Of a stretch of 20,704 nt of DNA, positions 9,201 through 16,331 are shown piece by piece. The notes under the pieces are model-generated. The model saw only the letters and a program-made list of their open reading frames with translations. It did no database searches and was not told where the DNA came from. Source of the stretch: a virus; IMG/VR virus record IMGVR_UViG_3300014839_000240, positions 1 to 20,704 of that record, one strand, 5' to 3'. Each line of letters begins with the position of its first letter. The first letter of the stretch is position 1. The position numbers and the translations under genes are program-made.

Positions 9201-9711
9201 GCGCGGCGGTCGTGACAAAGTCGGCGATGTTGATGTAGTTGGGTATGCCGAGCGCGATAGACGGAGCTTGGTTAGGGGGCACGATGCCGGTCAGATAGTT
9301 GATTCCCGCGACATTGATCTTGCGCGAACGCGACGAGTCGCCGACGTACATCCAGGGAGCTGCGGACTGAAGCGGTCGGAACGGGACCAGCGAGGTTGGG
9401 TTGCCGCTGTAGCCGGTGTCCCGAATAGCCAGAGCATTCGTACCCGAGATAAGATGGCCCGCCGCGTCGGTGGCAATGCGCGCGTAAGTGCCGGTGGTCG
9501 GGTCGTTGAGCCGCCGCACCGACAGGACCGGACTGGCAGCCGCGGGCGAAGCGGCGAGCGCGAGCGGCGGCCGGGACGATACTACTCCTTCGCCGGCAGA
9601 CAAGACGTTGCGCAGAATCGGGAACTGGCCGGCAGGGAGCAGGTCAGGTGGGTTGGCGAGCCCCAGACCCTTGCAGATGTACTTGTACGACTTGCGCAGG
9701 AATTGAGGCAT
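6199..9711 (-). CDS. Large tail nozzle-like protein (T7 gp12 / P22 gp10-like), 1170 aa
   Basis: Probable tail tube/nozzle protein. Residues 14-50 (KGLGLANPPDLLPAGQFPIL, then N..SAGEGVVSSRPPL) match the opening pattern of podovirus nozzle proteins such as T7 gp12 (KGGISQQPD...N....EGL..RPP) and resemble P22 gp10. The C-terminal half has beta-propeller-like stretches, including ALRLCWADSELYFLYADTGG, MMRYDFAHGGGWFPYD and LLVGGANGGLYKF. At 1170 residues it is longer than T7 gp12 (about 794). Extra material includes a tandem duplication (about 196-237 and 248-287), a Gln-rich helix (411-446) and a Pro/Gln/Ser linker (450-470). It starts by a TGATG overlap with the 448-aa gene and ends overlapping the 558-aa fibre. 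The assignment rests on pattern similarity and gene order. Confidence 0.65.
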   Translation of the reverse strand: MPQFLRKSYKYICKGLGLANPPDLLPAGQFPILRNVLSAGEGVVSSRPPLALAASPAAASPVLSVRRLNDPTTGTYARIATDAAGHLISGTNALAIRDTGYSGNPTSLVPFRPLQSAAPWMYVGDSSRSRKINVAGINYLTGIVPPNQAPSIALGIPNYINIADFVTTAALASWTAGGTAGAPVSQNRFSTTISKILYDVGTTGWCSIVLATMDNNCQPGALIRLNSAEVVKIHDVFPAITTTTISAISYDTGTSGACSVVLTAPTVGLARDAVILLNAELVRILSVTVGPDGIPSLRTSTTGTHAVGETVTGYASLRAYTTVAHAAAETAVGVAIQSSIATGIGWVNFAGAYNLNTVGNRPITNDDYIHLSVLVDQPQNIVEGRFEIDISDGLFDANYFYYPFTQSNLQANALGTLTLLSSQQAALQQQIIQQNIETVTAVMQQHGPGVVPNLPLSQSPPQPGQSQGSGIQSVGAETVPGGSQWTELLIPMSSLIRVGSDQTKTLANVVAIRIQLNVTAAMVLLASSWWIGGTYGPDTGDLGTQLLSTYRYRSAAIGSRSNPAPATRAGVFARRERLVISGFQAPTDPQVDTIDVFVFGGNNNNWTLAASIPSAQTSANVDLTNAALTIGEALQFDNFVPFPTSDLPRAGTCNVVGTTILNTGGDAFNVRWSPGSQIIVGGLAYTLYDSPESTTRLQIVESAGAQSGVGFSVPEATLYGTPLPYQCDGGNLNSNVIFGAGDPNNPGILYWTNPSDPDTASDTHNIEVTSPSEPLYMPFTWNGQAYVYSPLRLFVLSPTAPTGNQRVGFIAQEVPSGKGLFAPWFSCVGSTPFFGSESSVNSWGGGASPSLTDDSLYPLFPQADVAGTAVNGYQPVDTGSPVALRLCWADSELYFLYADTGGVRRMMRYDFAHGGGWFPYDTTPAPYYVYEEEGGELESLLVGGANGGLYKFSTAGTETFTCQARTACLDLGDTRAQKLGTDAMLDCAGSFTLAILFDNFSSQVVSAASQGSRGQSQLALAANALTLWRNISLDAQWSGAGSLYEFQPAVELQPYLAPVVISQAVDHGIQGFAHLREGWYSVISAATVLVVVVVDGVPIPIAALPSTTGLYRKVYLPAPPVKGKLFLYKAYTSDGSAFVLYPDETTVNVKPWAGQGAYQPYKPFAGITNG
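7218..7234. repeat. Copy of the GTAGAACCTACAC palindrome inside the nozzle-like gene
   Basis: GTGTAGAACCTACACAG forms a six-base-pair stem with an AAC loop. On the minus strand it encodes C-V-G-S-T (followed by P) with codons TGT GTA GGT TCT ACA. It shares 15 consecutive bases (GTAGAACCTACACAG) with the copy in the 448-aa gene. Confidence 0.5.
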
Positions 9712-11057
9712 CAGGACACCATCCGGGCGACTTCGATCTCGCTCTTGGCGGCAGGCTGCTGCAATTGACTCCGGTAGAAGGAGACAGCCGAGAGACGTGT
9801 GTTCTGAGCCGTGGCCGCAGTGACTAAGTTACTGTAGAGCGGTGTTGTCGCGTCGAACTCCGCGCCACCCATCTTAAAGCTCGCGACGTGCTGGGCGTAG
9901 TCTAGTACTGGATCGATCGCGCCACGGTCCACCTGCATGTACCCGGCAAGGTTGACCGGAGCGTTGGCTACCGTGACCAGTCCGATCCCGTACGGGCCTG
10001 CGTCCGGCGTAGAACCTACACAGACGAGGTTGCGACCGCAAATACCAATGAAAAACGGGGCGCCGGATGCGATTTGCCAGTCAGGCGCGTAGCAGTCCAT
10101 ATCGAACACCGAACCCAGGCCGCAACTCACGTTGTCGATGTCCGCCAGCAGGACAGACGGATAGAGCACAGCGACCTGCACGAACTCCTGATAACGCTGC
10201 TCGCAGTAAGCAGCTCGCGCTGCATCCCGACATGGTCCATCGGAGCCTAGCATATCAGCGAGCACGCCCCACTTCAGAGACGGGGTCAGATCGTCGGGGA
10301 TCGGGAGGATGACTGGCGCCGAGATGTTGATATTAAGTGCCGGACCCGCTTGGACGAACAGGCAGTCTACGTTCCCTTCATTGATCGGTGGCGGAACCAT
10401 GCGGATCTGGAGCGGGGCGGTACCGAACACGGAGTAACTGTACGGCTGCGTCGGGTTCTGCTCGGCATCCGGCACGTACGCCTGCTCCGCCCACTCATCT
10501 AAACGGCCAAGCGGATAGGCGGGCAGCGGTGGATTGAGCGGAGCCTGACCAGGGAGCGGTACCCAGGCGGCACGGCGGACATCCAAGGCAGCGTCCGGCA
10601 GCGTGGCGATATCGTCGGGAGGAGAGGGACCGGGGATCGTCTGCTGCGAGACCCGGCAGCCGGTATCGCTCAAGAATCGATTCAGGCGTCCCTGAAGCGC
10701 CGCTTGCAGTTGCGTGAGGGTGAACTGGCCCGAGCCGGACCAGATAGCCGCAAGCGGGGGCTCCAGGAGCGCCGCGAGGACATTGTTGGCGATCTCCACG
10801 TCCGTGACGTGATAGGCTACCGAGTCGCCGTTGGTTGCGCCAGTCAGGTTTGGCAGATCGTAGTAGTTGACGTTCTGGCTAGTCGGGAACGCGATCTTCT
10901 GCTTGTAGGAGCCAGTCAGCGCTTGATAGACACGCACCGCTTCGATGAGGCAGTTATCGAGTTCGAGCGGCTGGTTCCAATAGACGAGGTTGGAGTCCTG
11001 GAGGCGAGCGGAGAGCATGGACCGGGCGGAGGCGAACGTCAAGTAGGCGAACGGCAT
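9711..11057 (-). CDS. Adaptor or tail-neck structural protein (448 aa)
   Basis: Probable neck or stub-tail component. The N-terminus (FASARSMLSARLQDSNLVYW, then a long ELDNCLIEAVRVYQALTG helix) and the later segment IPDDLTPSLKWGVLADMLGS...AAYCEQRYQEFV follow the pattern of head-tail adaptor proteins, in which helices that count and contact portal subunits flank a beta region. It lies directly before the nozzle-like gene, with a TGATG overlap, as adaptors do in podoviruses. The ATG at 11057 has only a weak ribosome site (GGGTGG), 27 bases after the 63-aa gene. Residues around VCVGSTPDAG are encoded by a 15-base sequence also present in the nozzle gene. It could instead be a second nozzle-ring protein. 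Confidence 0.6.
   Translation of the reverse strand: MPFAYLTFASARSMLSARLQDSNLVYWNQPLELDNCLIEAVRVYQALTGSYKQKIAFPTSQNVNYYDLPNLTGATNGDSVAYHVTDVEIANNVLAALLEPPLAAIWSGSGQFTLTQLQAALQGRLNRFLSDTGCRVSQQTIPGPSPPDDIATLPDAALDVRRAAWVPLPGQAPLNPPLPAYPLGRLDEWAEQAYVPDAEQNPTQPYSYSVFGTAPLQIRMVPPPINEGNVDCLFVQAGPALNINISAPVILPIPDDLTPSLKWGVLADMLGSDGPCRDAARAAYCEQRYQEFVQVAVLYPSVLLADIDNVSCGLGSVFDMDCYAPDWQIASGAPFFIGICGRNLVCVGSTPDAGPYGIGLVTVANAPVNLAGYMQVDRGAIDPVLDYAQHVASFKMGGAEFDATTPLYSNLVTAATAQNTRLSAVSFYRSQLQQPAAKSEIEVARMVS
10007..10023. repeat. Copy of the GTAGAACCTACAC palindrome inside the 448-aa gene
   Basis: GCGTAGAACCTACACAG carries the same core and again encodes C-V-G-S-T-P in the same frame (TGT GTA GGT TCT ACG). 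One outer pair of the palindrome is lost relative to the other copies. Confidence 0.5.
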
Positions 11058-11084
11058 AGATCGGCCACCCGGCCATAAGCTCTA

Positions 11085-11276
11085 TTAGACGATGTTCCCG
11101 GCGTTCTGCGGCGACCGGATCGGCGAACTCTTCTTGCTGATCCCCGGCCGGGTCGTATTGGCAGCCACGCTCGGATTGAGCTTGCTTTTGCCAACCAGCC
11201 CGTGACCGGACGTTGCCATCGGGGAACGGACGCCGCCGATCATTCCGGCCTTGGCGCCCTTCGAGATTTTCGGCAT
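11085..11276 (-). CDS. Small basic Gly/Ser/Lys-rich protein (63 aa)
   Basis: Unrecognised. The protein is short, strongly basic and of low complexity (MPKISKGAKAGMIGGVRSPM...SKKSSPIRSPQN), with no Cys, Trp or hydrophobic core. It has a good Shine-Dalgarno (AAAGGAGAAG) just upstream of its ATG and sits in a 240-base space between two adaptor-like genes, so it is probably expressed with them. The composition suits a peptide that contacts packaged DNA or acidic capsid surfaces, but that is only inference. Confidence 0.6.
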   Translation of the reverse strand: MPKISKGAKAGMIGGVRSPMATSGHGLVGKSKLNPSVAANTTRPGISKKSSPIRSPQNAGNIV

Positions 11277-11295
11277 GTGATTCTTCTCCTTTCGG

Positions 11296-12360
11296 TTATT
11301 GTACTATCGCGGACAGGTCGTGCGACTGCAAGAACTCGCCGCCCCACGGGAACGACATGCCGCCCTGATAAACGAAAGGCTTCGGGCTCGGCATGATCTC
11401 GTCGTCTTCCTTGACGCAGAGCCGGAGCGAGTTCTTGAACTCCGTCTCCATCTGATCGCAGTACCAGGGCCAGTTCACGCTCGCCAAGTCCTTGTAGCGC
11501 GCCGCATTCGCGCTCGCCCATTGGCCGGCGAACTTCTTCGCCAGGAAGGTGACCGTGTCGTCGAGCGCATACGAGACTTGGGGTAACTGCGTCGTCATCG
11601 TCAGCAGCGGACCCTTGCTGGAGTAGTTCGCCTGGTACGTTGTCTTGTTGACTGGATTTGGGTACATCTCATAAACCGGCTGACCGTTCGAGTTGTGCTG
11701 GTAGTAGGCGAGTATGTACGCATCGCCCTGGCCGCCGCGCTGCGGGTCGAACTTATTGAGGTCCGACTGGCTGAAGTAGAGCTGCTTGCCGGTGATCGTG
11801 TAGCCGTCGAGCAGATTCGTGACGCTCATGTAGCGAGCGAACTGCGCGTCGGCGCCGGTCGAGGTCACGGGTAAGAATGGCGCCGCGTAGAAGCACTTCA
11901 AGACCTGATAGTTCGCGCCCACCTGCGAGGACTCGCCGAACGGCCGGTCGATAGTCAGAGTACCGACGCCGTCCCAAGCGACAATCGAGTAGGTCGGGCC
12001 GGTCGGCACGGCCAGGCCGGATGCGGCCGTCCCGGTACGAATCTGATAGCCAACGCCGATGATCGGGCTCGCGAGCGGTGGATTGCCAAAAGCGATCGCG
12101 TTGAGTGCCGCGGTGGCCGCCGCGTTCATAGTCACCGTCGTGCTGTTGAACGTAGCAGTGCAAGAGCCCGCAGTCACTACGGCCGGGACGAACAGTTGCG
12201 CGTTCGAGATCACCTGCCAGCTCCAGAGGCGATAGTCGTTGACCCGCTTCCAGGCGCGATTGATCGAACGCATCGCTTGTGGATCGGGGAGCATGGGGAT
12301 CTCGCCCGTCAGCTCCTTGTAGAGCTGCTGGAAGGTCAGTAGTGGATAGGGGTTCGGCAT
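11296..12360 (-). CDS. Head-tail adaptor-like protein (354 aa)
   Basis: Probable neck protein. Near the N-terminus, PLLTFQQLYKELTGEIPMLP followed by AMRSINRAWKRVNDYRLWSW has the helix and aromatic pattern (INrAwk.i.d...WsW) of podovirus adaptor proteins that dock under the portal. A Thr/Ala-rich beta insert follows. A second helical part, SYALDDTVTFLAKKFAGQWA...RYKDLASVNWPWYCDQMETEF, resembles the C-terminal helices of the same class. A TAG lies directly before the ATG, which fixes the start, and no clear Shine-Dalgarno is seen, so translation may depend on upstream ribosomes. The 63 bases between it and the 125-aa gene hold no ORF. Confidence 0.6.
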   Translation of the reverse strand: MPNPYPLLTFQQLYKELTGEIPMLPDPQAMRSINRAWKRVNDYRLWSWQVISNAQLFVPAVVTAGSCTATFNSTTVTMNAAATAALNAIAFGNPPLASPIIGVGYQIRTGTAASGLAVPTGPTYSIVAWDGVGTLTIDRPFGESSQVGANYQVLKCFYAAPFLPVTSTGADAQFARYMSVTNLLDGYTITGKQLYFSQSDLNKFDPQRGGQGDAYILAYYQHNSNGQPVYEMYPNPVNKTTYQANYSSKGPLLTMTTQLPQVSYALDDTVTFLAKKFAGQWASANAARYKDLASVNWPWYCDQMETEFKNSLRLCVKEDDEIMPSPKPFVYQGGMSFPWGGEFLQSHDLSAIVQ

Positions 12361-12423
12361 CTAAGAGCAGGCGGAACAGCACGCCGTAGCGCACCGTCCC
12401 GCCGTTCCCTCGAGAGAGCTTGG

Positions 12424-12801
12424 TTAGTACGGCCCGAACCCAATCAGCCGCACGGTCTCGGTAGACAGATTGGCGGCTCCAGAAGCCTCGGCCCCGGTCG
12501 CCGCCGTGATCCAGCGCAGAATCCATGTCAGATTCGGCTGGCCCTGCTGGTAGCTGGTCGCCTGGAACGCCTGCACCGTGTAGGTGCCTGTGAGCGAGGA
12601 ACCGACTACGAAGATGCCTTCAAGACCGGCGGAGAGACCGAAGTTCACATTCGTGATCGCCTGGCCGCCGGTGGGCTGTGCCGGCGCTGTGCCGTTGGTC
12701 ACCTGTGTGTAACTAGCCGGTCCCGCCCAGTCGATGATTGCGTAGGGCCGGTCGCCCCAAGCGCCATTGCGCGGACTGTCCGCGAAAGCAGTGATCGCCA
12801 T
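12424..12801 (-). CDS. Small structural protein, possibly head decoration (125 aa)
   Basis: Unrecognised structural-type protein. It is beta-rich with many Thr/Gly/Ala/Gln and few charges (for example ITNVNFGLSAGLEGIFVVGS, then TYTVQAFQATSYQQG), resembling compact beta-sandwich decoration or minor head proteins. It lies two genes after the capsid gene and before the adaptor gene. A strong Shine-Dalgarno (AAAGGAGGA) precedes the ATG with a long spacer of about 13 bases. Decoration, head completion or a minor tail role are all possible. Confidence 0.6.
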   Translation of the reverse strand: MAITAFADSPRNGAWGDRPYAIIDWAGPASYTQVTNGTAPAQPTGGQAITNVNFGLSAGLEGIFVVGSSLTGTYTVQAFQATSYQQGQPNLTWILRWITAATGAEASGAANLSTETVRLIGFGPY

Positions 12802-12825
12802 ATCTGTCTGGTGTCCTCCTTTTCG

Positions 12826-13497
12826 CTAGACTCCGGGGTAGAACTTCGGGCCGAGGCCGCCGAGCAGAACCGGCGATACCGTGCTGTTGGTCGGCGCCAC
12901 GCCAAACGCGGTGCCGAGAACGCCCTTGAGCTGCGCGAGCGTCAATCCGGTAGTGCTCTGTGTCGGATCGATAGCGTAGATGCTGGAGCCTACATAATCG
13001 GCGAACACGAGATCGCCGACCGCCGGAGTCGCCGCGTTGTTCGAGGCCGCGAACTTGACTTGCGCCACGCCCGCAATCTGAATCCACCAGTACTTGTTCT
13101 TGGCGGTATTGGCGAGCGCGATGCCGGCGATCTCGCCGAGTTCGCCCGCCGATTCGTCCGAGGTCACGTCGCGCAGCGCGGCCAGCAAATTCGCCGTCGT
13201 GTCCTTCCAGAACACAACTTGGCCTTGAACGGCTGGCCCGGTTGTCGGAACGAAGTGCACGTACTGGAACTTGCCGGCGTACAGGGTCGCGCTCGCCGGG
13301 TCGCTGTAGTTCGCCGCATCCGCGGCATTGAGCGTCAGGATCGCGCCGAGAAAACCTCCGTAGGACTGCACGATCGATCCCGAAACGTCCGAGGTCTGAA
13401 CGAGAACGCCGGGAGCCGGGTCGCCCGTGTAGGCAGCGGTATTGAGATATCGCTGCGTGATAATGGGACTCTGATTGCCGCCGTCGATGTATGCCAT
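12826..13497 (-). CDS. Head-associated structural protein, decoration or head-fibre type (223 aa)
   Basis: Probable capsid-associated protein. It directly follows the capsid gene (28-base gap between stop and Shine-Dalgarno region, AAAGGGGGA) and has the size and composition of phage decoration or head-fibre proteins: Ala/Gly/Thr/Val-rich, with YLNTAAYTGDPAPGVLVQTS near the start and a central GELGEIAGIALANTAKNKYW...GVAQVKFAA. That central pattern (IAGIA..A...g...WIQ..G...v) is one I associate with phage surface proteins. The C-terminus (LLGGLGPKFYPGV) is non-polar. No enzymatic motif is seen. Confidence 0.6.
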   Translation of the reverse strand: MAYIDGGNQSPIITQRYLNTAAYTGDPAPGVLVQTSDVSGSIVQSYGGFLGAILTLNAADAANYSDPASATLYAGKFQYVHFVPTTGPAVQGQVVFWKDTTANLLAALRDVTSDESAGELGEIAGIALANTAKNKYWWIQIAGVAQVKFAASNNAATPAVGDLVFADYVGSSIYAIDPTQSTTGLTLAQLKGVLGTAFGVAPTNSTVSPVLLGGLGPKFYPGV

Positions 13498-13530
13498 TTC
13501 TGTAGTGTCCCCCTTTCCTGAGTTCGAGCG

Positions 13531-14670
13531 TTAGCTCGTCCACCCGTAGCCTTGGACGCCGGTCCAGGGAGCTACGTTCTCGACGTTGACCGCGGCCTTT
13601 AATTGGCTCGCGACGCGAGTGCTGTCGGGCGCACGGATGAAGTCGGTCGGCATGAAGCCGAACTCGCTCGATGCGCTGAGTCGGAACGCGATGCGTCCCA
13701 TATTGAACATGCAGCCGACTTCGCCGACCGTGCAGGTGGCCGAGAGCGGGAAGTTCGAGCTGGTCGATGCGGCCGAAGAGACCGTGCCGGTCAGGTTCGA
13801 TCCGCCAGGATTGGTGGTCTTGCCGAACGCCGAGAAGCTCGACGGGAAGTAGTCGTCCACCATCACGATCAAGTTCTTGAAGCGGAAGCCCATCGCGCCG
13901 AAGAACGGGTCGCGGGTGCTCGCGCCTTCCTGGCCGAACCGCTGCTGCTGCTGGATGCGGTTCTCGACGAAGTTGTTGAGCGGCTTGTTCATCGTGAACA
14001 AGTCTGGCTCGTCCGCGCCGCGCTTCGCCAGAATGTACATCGCGTTGACTTGCGCGTACTGGATGGTGCCGGCTGCGGCGGTCGATCCCGACTTGGCCTG
14101 TCCGCCCCAATACGTGTTCCCGTTCAGAGCCGCGCCAATCGCGCCATTCCGGGTGGCGGTTCCGTAGGTGGTGTAGATGCCGTTGTCGTAGCTGGGGTCC
14201 ACGCCGTTGTTCAGGAACTCGACCCAGCCGTTCATGTTGATCGTGCGGGGCACCACCTGGCCGTTCTGCTGGAGATCGAGAGCCATGATCGTGCTCATGG
14301 TCAGGTAGGCGTTCGCCATGTCGGTTTCGAGCAGCGAGAAGATCGCGAGATCGCCCGTGTTCAGGACCGAGATGTCTTCGAGGTACTCGACGATCATCAC
14401 CACGTAGTAGCGAGGATCGAAGACGTTGGAAGAGATCGTCAGCGGCTTGGTGAGATTGAAGCCGCCGACACCCTTGGCGTACGCGCCGCCGATGAGCGGA
14501 GCGTACAGTTGGAGGTTGCGCATGAACGCGCCGCCCTCAAAAGGAACGAGACACTTGCTGCGGAGATGCGCCTGGAAGACCGAAGACAGGAAAAACTCGT
14601 CTTCGATCGCGTCCTGGTTAATTTCGGGCAACGTTGTCTCATTTATGGGATCGAGCAACGGATCGGGCAT
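13531..14670 (-). CDS. Major capsid protein (379 aa)
   Basis: Probable shell protein. The evidence is its position after the scaffold (with a mobile gene between), its size typical for a HK97-fold coat without a protease domain, and its composition. It is acidic at the N-terminus (PINETTLPEINQDAIEDEFF), then has NLQLYAPLIGGAYAKGVGGF and a long helix region LSLLETDMANAYLTMSTIMA-like (FSLLETDMANAYLTMSTI) that suits the spine helix. The C-terminal FNMGRIAFRLSASSEFGFMP...KAAVNVENVAPWTG ends as coat proteins often do. The Shine-Dalgarno (AAGGAG) lies inside the end of the upstream endonuclease gene, about 12 bases before the ATG. I did not recognise a named coat family; gene order carries much of the call. 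Confidence 0.75.
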   Translation of the reverse strand: MPDPLLDPINETTLPEINQDAIEDEFFLSSVFQAHLRSKCLVPFEGGAFMRNLQLYAPLIGGAYAKGVGGFNLTKPLTISSNVFDPRYYVVMIVEYLEDISVLNTGDLAIFSLLETDMANAYLTMSTIMALDLQQNGQVVPRTINMNGWVEFLNNGVDPSYDNGIYTTYGTATRNGAIGAALNGNTYWGGQAKSGSTAAAGTIQYAQVNAMYILAKRGADEPDLFTMNKPLNNFVENRIQQQQRFGQEGASTRDPFFGAMGFRFKNLIVMVDDYFPSSFSAFGKTTNPGGSNLTGTVSSAASTSSNFPLSATCTVGEVGCMFNMGRIAFRLSASSEFGFMPTDFIRAPDSTRVASQLKAAVNVENVAPWTGVQGYGWTS

Positions 14671-14673
14671 AGG

Positions 14674-15183
14674 TTAGTTGACTCCTTGCAACTTGTCTTT
14701 GATCCGCTCCATTTCCTCATTCGTGTTTCCCACCCACCGTAATGCCTTGAGTTTTTCCCTCAATTCATTACGATAAGCAGTGAGTTCTGGAGGGTTGGGA
14801 GATCCTCTATGACCCCCCTCGCCGCGCGTTGTAGCGCGGTAAGCGAACGCGATATCCGCCTGATCTTGCTTGCAGATCAAGTACTGGTAACAGCCACGCA
14901 AAATCCACTCCGCCTTGCGACAGGATGTGTGCCACTTGATCTGACCACGGTAGCCTTCGCGGTACGATTTCCGCATCACGGTAACCGAACCGCCGAAGTG
15001 CTCCTTCAGCCAGATAATCATCCTGGGGTCGGTATTGCAGATCACGACGCGGAGCCAGACATCTTGTGGCCGGTCATTTCGACGGTTCATCAGGATAGAA
15101 CCTTCACCGTCGATCAAGGCCGCCAACCGTGCCCAGTCGATCTCGCTCGGCTTGAAACCTTCCGATGGATCTTTTCGCGTCAC
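14674..15183 (-). CDS. LAGLIDADG homing endonuclease, free-standing (169 aa)
   Basis: Residues 20-30 read LAALIDGEGSI, the LAGLIDADG dodecapeptide in its common L.GLIDGEGS form; the acidic Glu27 takes the catalytic metal-binding place. Only one such motif is present in 169 residues, so it should act as a homodimer, like I-CreI-type enzymes, cutting a long near-palindromic DNA site. The C-terminus is basic and helical (LREKLKALRWVGNTNEEMER). It starts with GTG at 15183, whose GTGA overlaps the scaffold stop, and it ends four bases before the capsid ATG, carrying the capsid ribosome site. Its DNA, especially about 14690-14800, is visibly poorer in G+C than its neighbours, which fits recent arrival. 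The likely target is the matching scaffold-capsid junction of phages lacking the gene. Confidence 0.85.
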   Translation of the reverse strand: MTRKDPSEGFKPSEIDWARLAALIDGEGSILMNRRNDRPQDVWLRVVICNTDPRMIIWLKEHFGGSVTVMRKSYREGYRGQIKWHTSCRKAEWILRGCYQYLICKQDQADIAFAYRATTRGEGGHRGSPNPPELTAYRNELREKLKALRWVGNTNEEMERIKDKLQGVN

Positions 15184-16220
15184 GCTGTCTTCCGCCCCGC
15201 CTGTTGCTGATTCGACAAATACTTCGCCGCGGCTCGCTGCGCGCCCGTAGGCCCACGACCGCCGCCTTCCTGCCGTACATGCTGGCCCGGCTGGGCCACA
15301 ACTACCGGCACGCCATCCGTACCGTTCGCTACCCGGCCCGGCTGCGCGTTCGGGTCACTCTCGAACTGCTTGAACTTGGTCTTGAACGCGAGCGAGATAC
15401 CGGGGCCGGAGCCCAAGTCCGCCTGCGCCGGGGTTACCACTTCGAGCGCGGCCTTCGAGCGCGCCGCGGCATCGGCAGCTTCCCGCTCCGACGCCCAACC
15501 GGCCTTCAGGCGCTCGTCGCGCTTCTGCATCCGCAGGCCGCTATCACCATCGATCTGGAACTTCGTCTCCCACACGTCGCGGAGGGACTTGCCTTCCTTG
15601 CGCGCGGTCTCCAGAATCTCCGTGGACTCCTTGTAGGAAAGCCCCTTGCCGGTGAGTTCCTGGTGCTCGCGCTGGATATCCTGCCAGATCAGGGGGAGCG
15701 ATGCCATCGCGCCCAGTTCGGGAACCATCGCGCCGGCGAACTTCTTCTCCATTCGGGTCTCGGCTTCGGCTACCGCCGCCTTGATCCGCGCGTCCACATC
15801 TTCGGTCGTATCGACCGGCTTGCCCTTCTTCGAGGTCTCGATCAGATCGGACATGCCGGGGAGGTCTTCGTCGGTGAGCTGGTACTTCTCCTGCAAGAGC
15901 TTCATCAGTTCGCGAGCCTTGGCGGTCGAGATGCGGTGACCGGCAAGCTCCTTCAGGATCGAGCCCTTCTCGCCCTCGGCTGCTTCGAGCGCCTTGCGCA
16001 GTGTATCGATCTGGACGTTCTGCTGCTCGAACTGCTGTCTCTGGGAGGCTAACCCCTGCGTCTTCTTGGTGTAATCGTCGGTTCGCATGAACCCGCCGAC
16101 AAACTTCGCGGCGAGGCTGTCGTTCTTGGCGTACCGTTCGCGCAGGAAGGTAGCCATCTCGGCGTCGTCGCCCGACGCTTCGAGGATACATGCCTCCAAA
16201 ATCTGTTTGTCTACCGCCAT
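15180..16220 (-). CDS. Capsid scaffolding protein (346 aa)
   Basis: Probable internal scaffold that directs procapsid assembly and then leaves. It is highly charged and almost all helix. About residues 50-90 form a coiled coil (YTKKTQGLASQRQQFEQQNV, QIDTLRKALEAAEGEKGS). An Ala/Glu/Lys-rich central region follows, and the C-terminus is a basic, disordered tail (QEGGGRGPTGAQRAAAKYLS...GRKTA), as expected for the coat-binding end of a scaffold. It lies between portal and capsid genes, the standard place. A good Shine-Dalgarno (GAGAGGAAAAGG) precedes the ATG. Its stop overlaps the GTG of the homing endonuclease. Confidence 0.75.
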   Translation of the reverse strand: MAVDKQILEACILEASGDDAEMATFLRERYAKNDSLAAKFVGGFMRTDDYTKKTQGLASQRQQFEQQNVQIDTLRKALEAAEGEKGSILKELAGHRISTAKARELMKLLQEKYQLTDEDLPGMSDLIETSKKGKPVDTTEDVDARIKAAVAEAETRMEKKFAGAMVPELGAMASLPLIWQDIQREHQELTGKGLSYKESTEILETARKEGKSLRDVWETKFQIDGDSGLRMQKRDERLKAGWASEREAADAAARSKAALEVVTPAQADLGSGPGISLAFKTKFKQFESDPNAQPGRVANGTDGVPVVVAQPGQHVRQEGGGRGPTGAQRAAAKYLSNQQQAGRKTA

Positions 16221-16237
16221 TGCCTTTTCCTCTCAGT

Positions 16238-16252
16238 CTGTCGATTAGACAG
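16238..16252. repeat. Small palindrome before the scaffold ribosome site
   Basis: CTGTC-GATTA-GACAG is a five-base-pair hairpin located directly upstream of the Shine-Dalgarno of the scaffold gene. It has no T-tract and is too short to be a convincing terminator. It may be a weak mRNA structure near the ribosome site, or chance. The rest of the 110-base gap holds nothing recognisable. Confidence 0.3.
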
Positions 16253-16331
16253 GTTGCTGAATCAACTACTTACTGCAATCGGGTCGCTCGGGTCGAAGAA
16301 TTGTCGCCTGACCTTGTCAACACCTGGCCTG

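Noticed and set aside
8374-9768. Plus-strand open frame of 464 codons
   Set aside because: It lies wholly opposite the nozzle-like gene, and its product is Arg/Asp-rich without any recognisable pattern, as expected for an antisense shadow in G+C-rich DNA.
98-11178. 15-base repeat GCCACGCTCGGATTG at 98-112 and 11164-11178
   Set aside because: Both copies encode NPSVA in ordinary coding context and the sequence forms no strong structure, so it is treated as coincidence. It is also a caution that 15-base repeats can occur here by chance.
12713-14110. Minus-strand open frame of 465 codons in another frame
   Set aside because: It overlaps the capsid, the 223-aa gene and the 125-aa gene at once and is Arg-rich; it is a shadow frame.
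13603-14742. Plus-strand open frame of 379 codons opposite the capsid gene
   Set aside because: Composition is dominated by Arg, Glu, Asp, Val and His in shadow style, and it has no domain or ribosome-site support. The minus-strand capsid frame is clearly real.
16315-16320. TTGACA as a promoter -35 ahead of the scaffold gene
   Set aside because: A perfect -35 hexamer on the minus strand, but no acceptable -10 at 16-18 bases.
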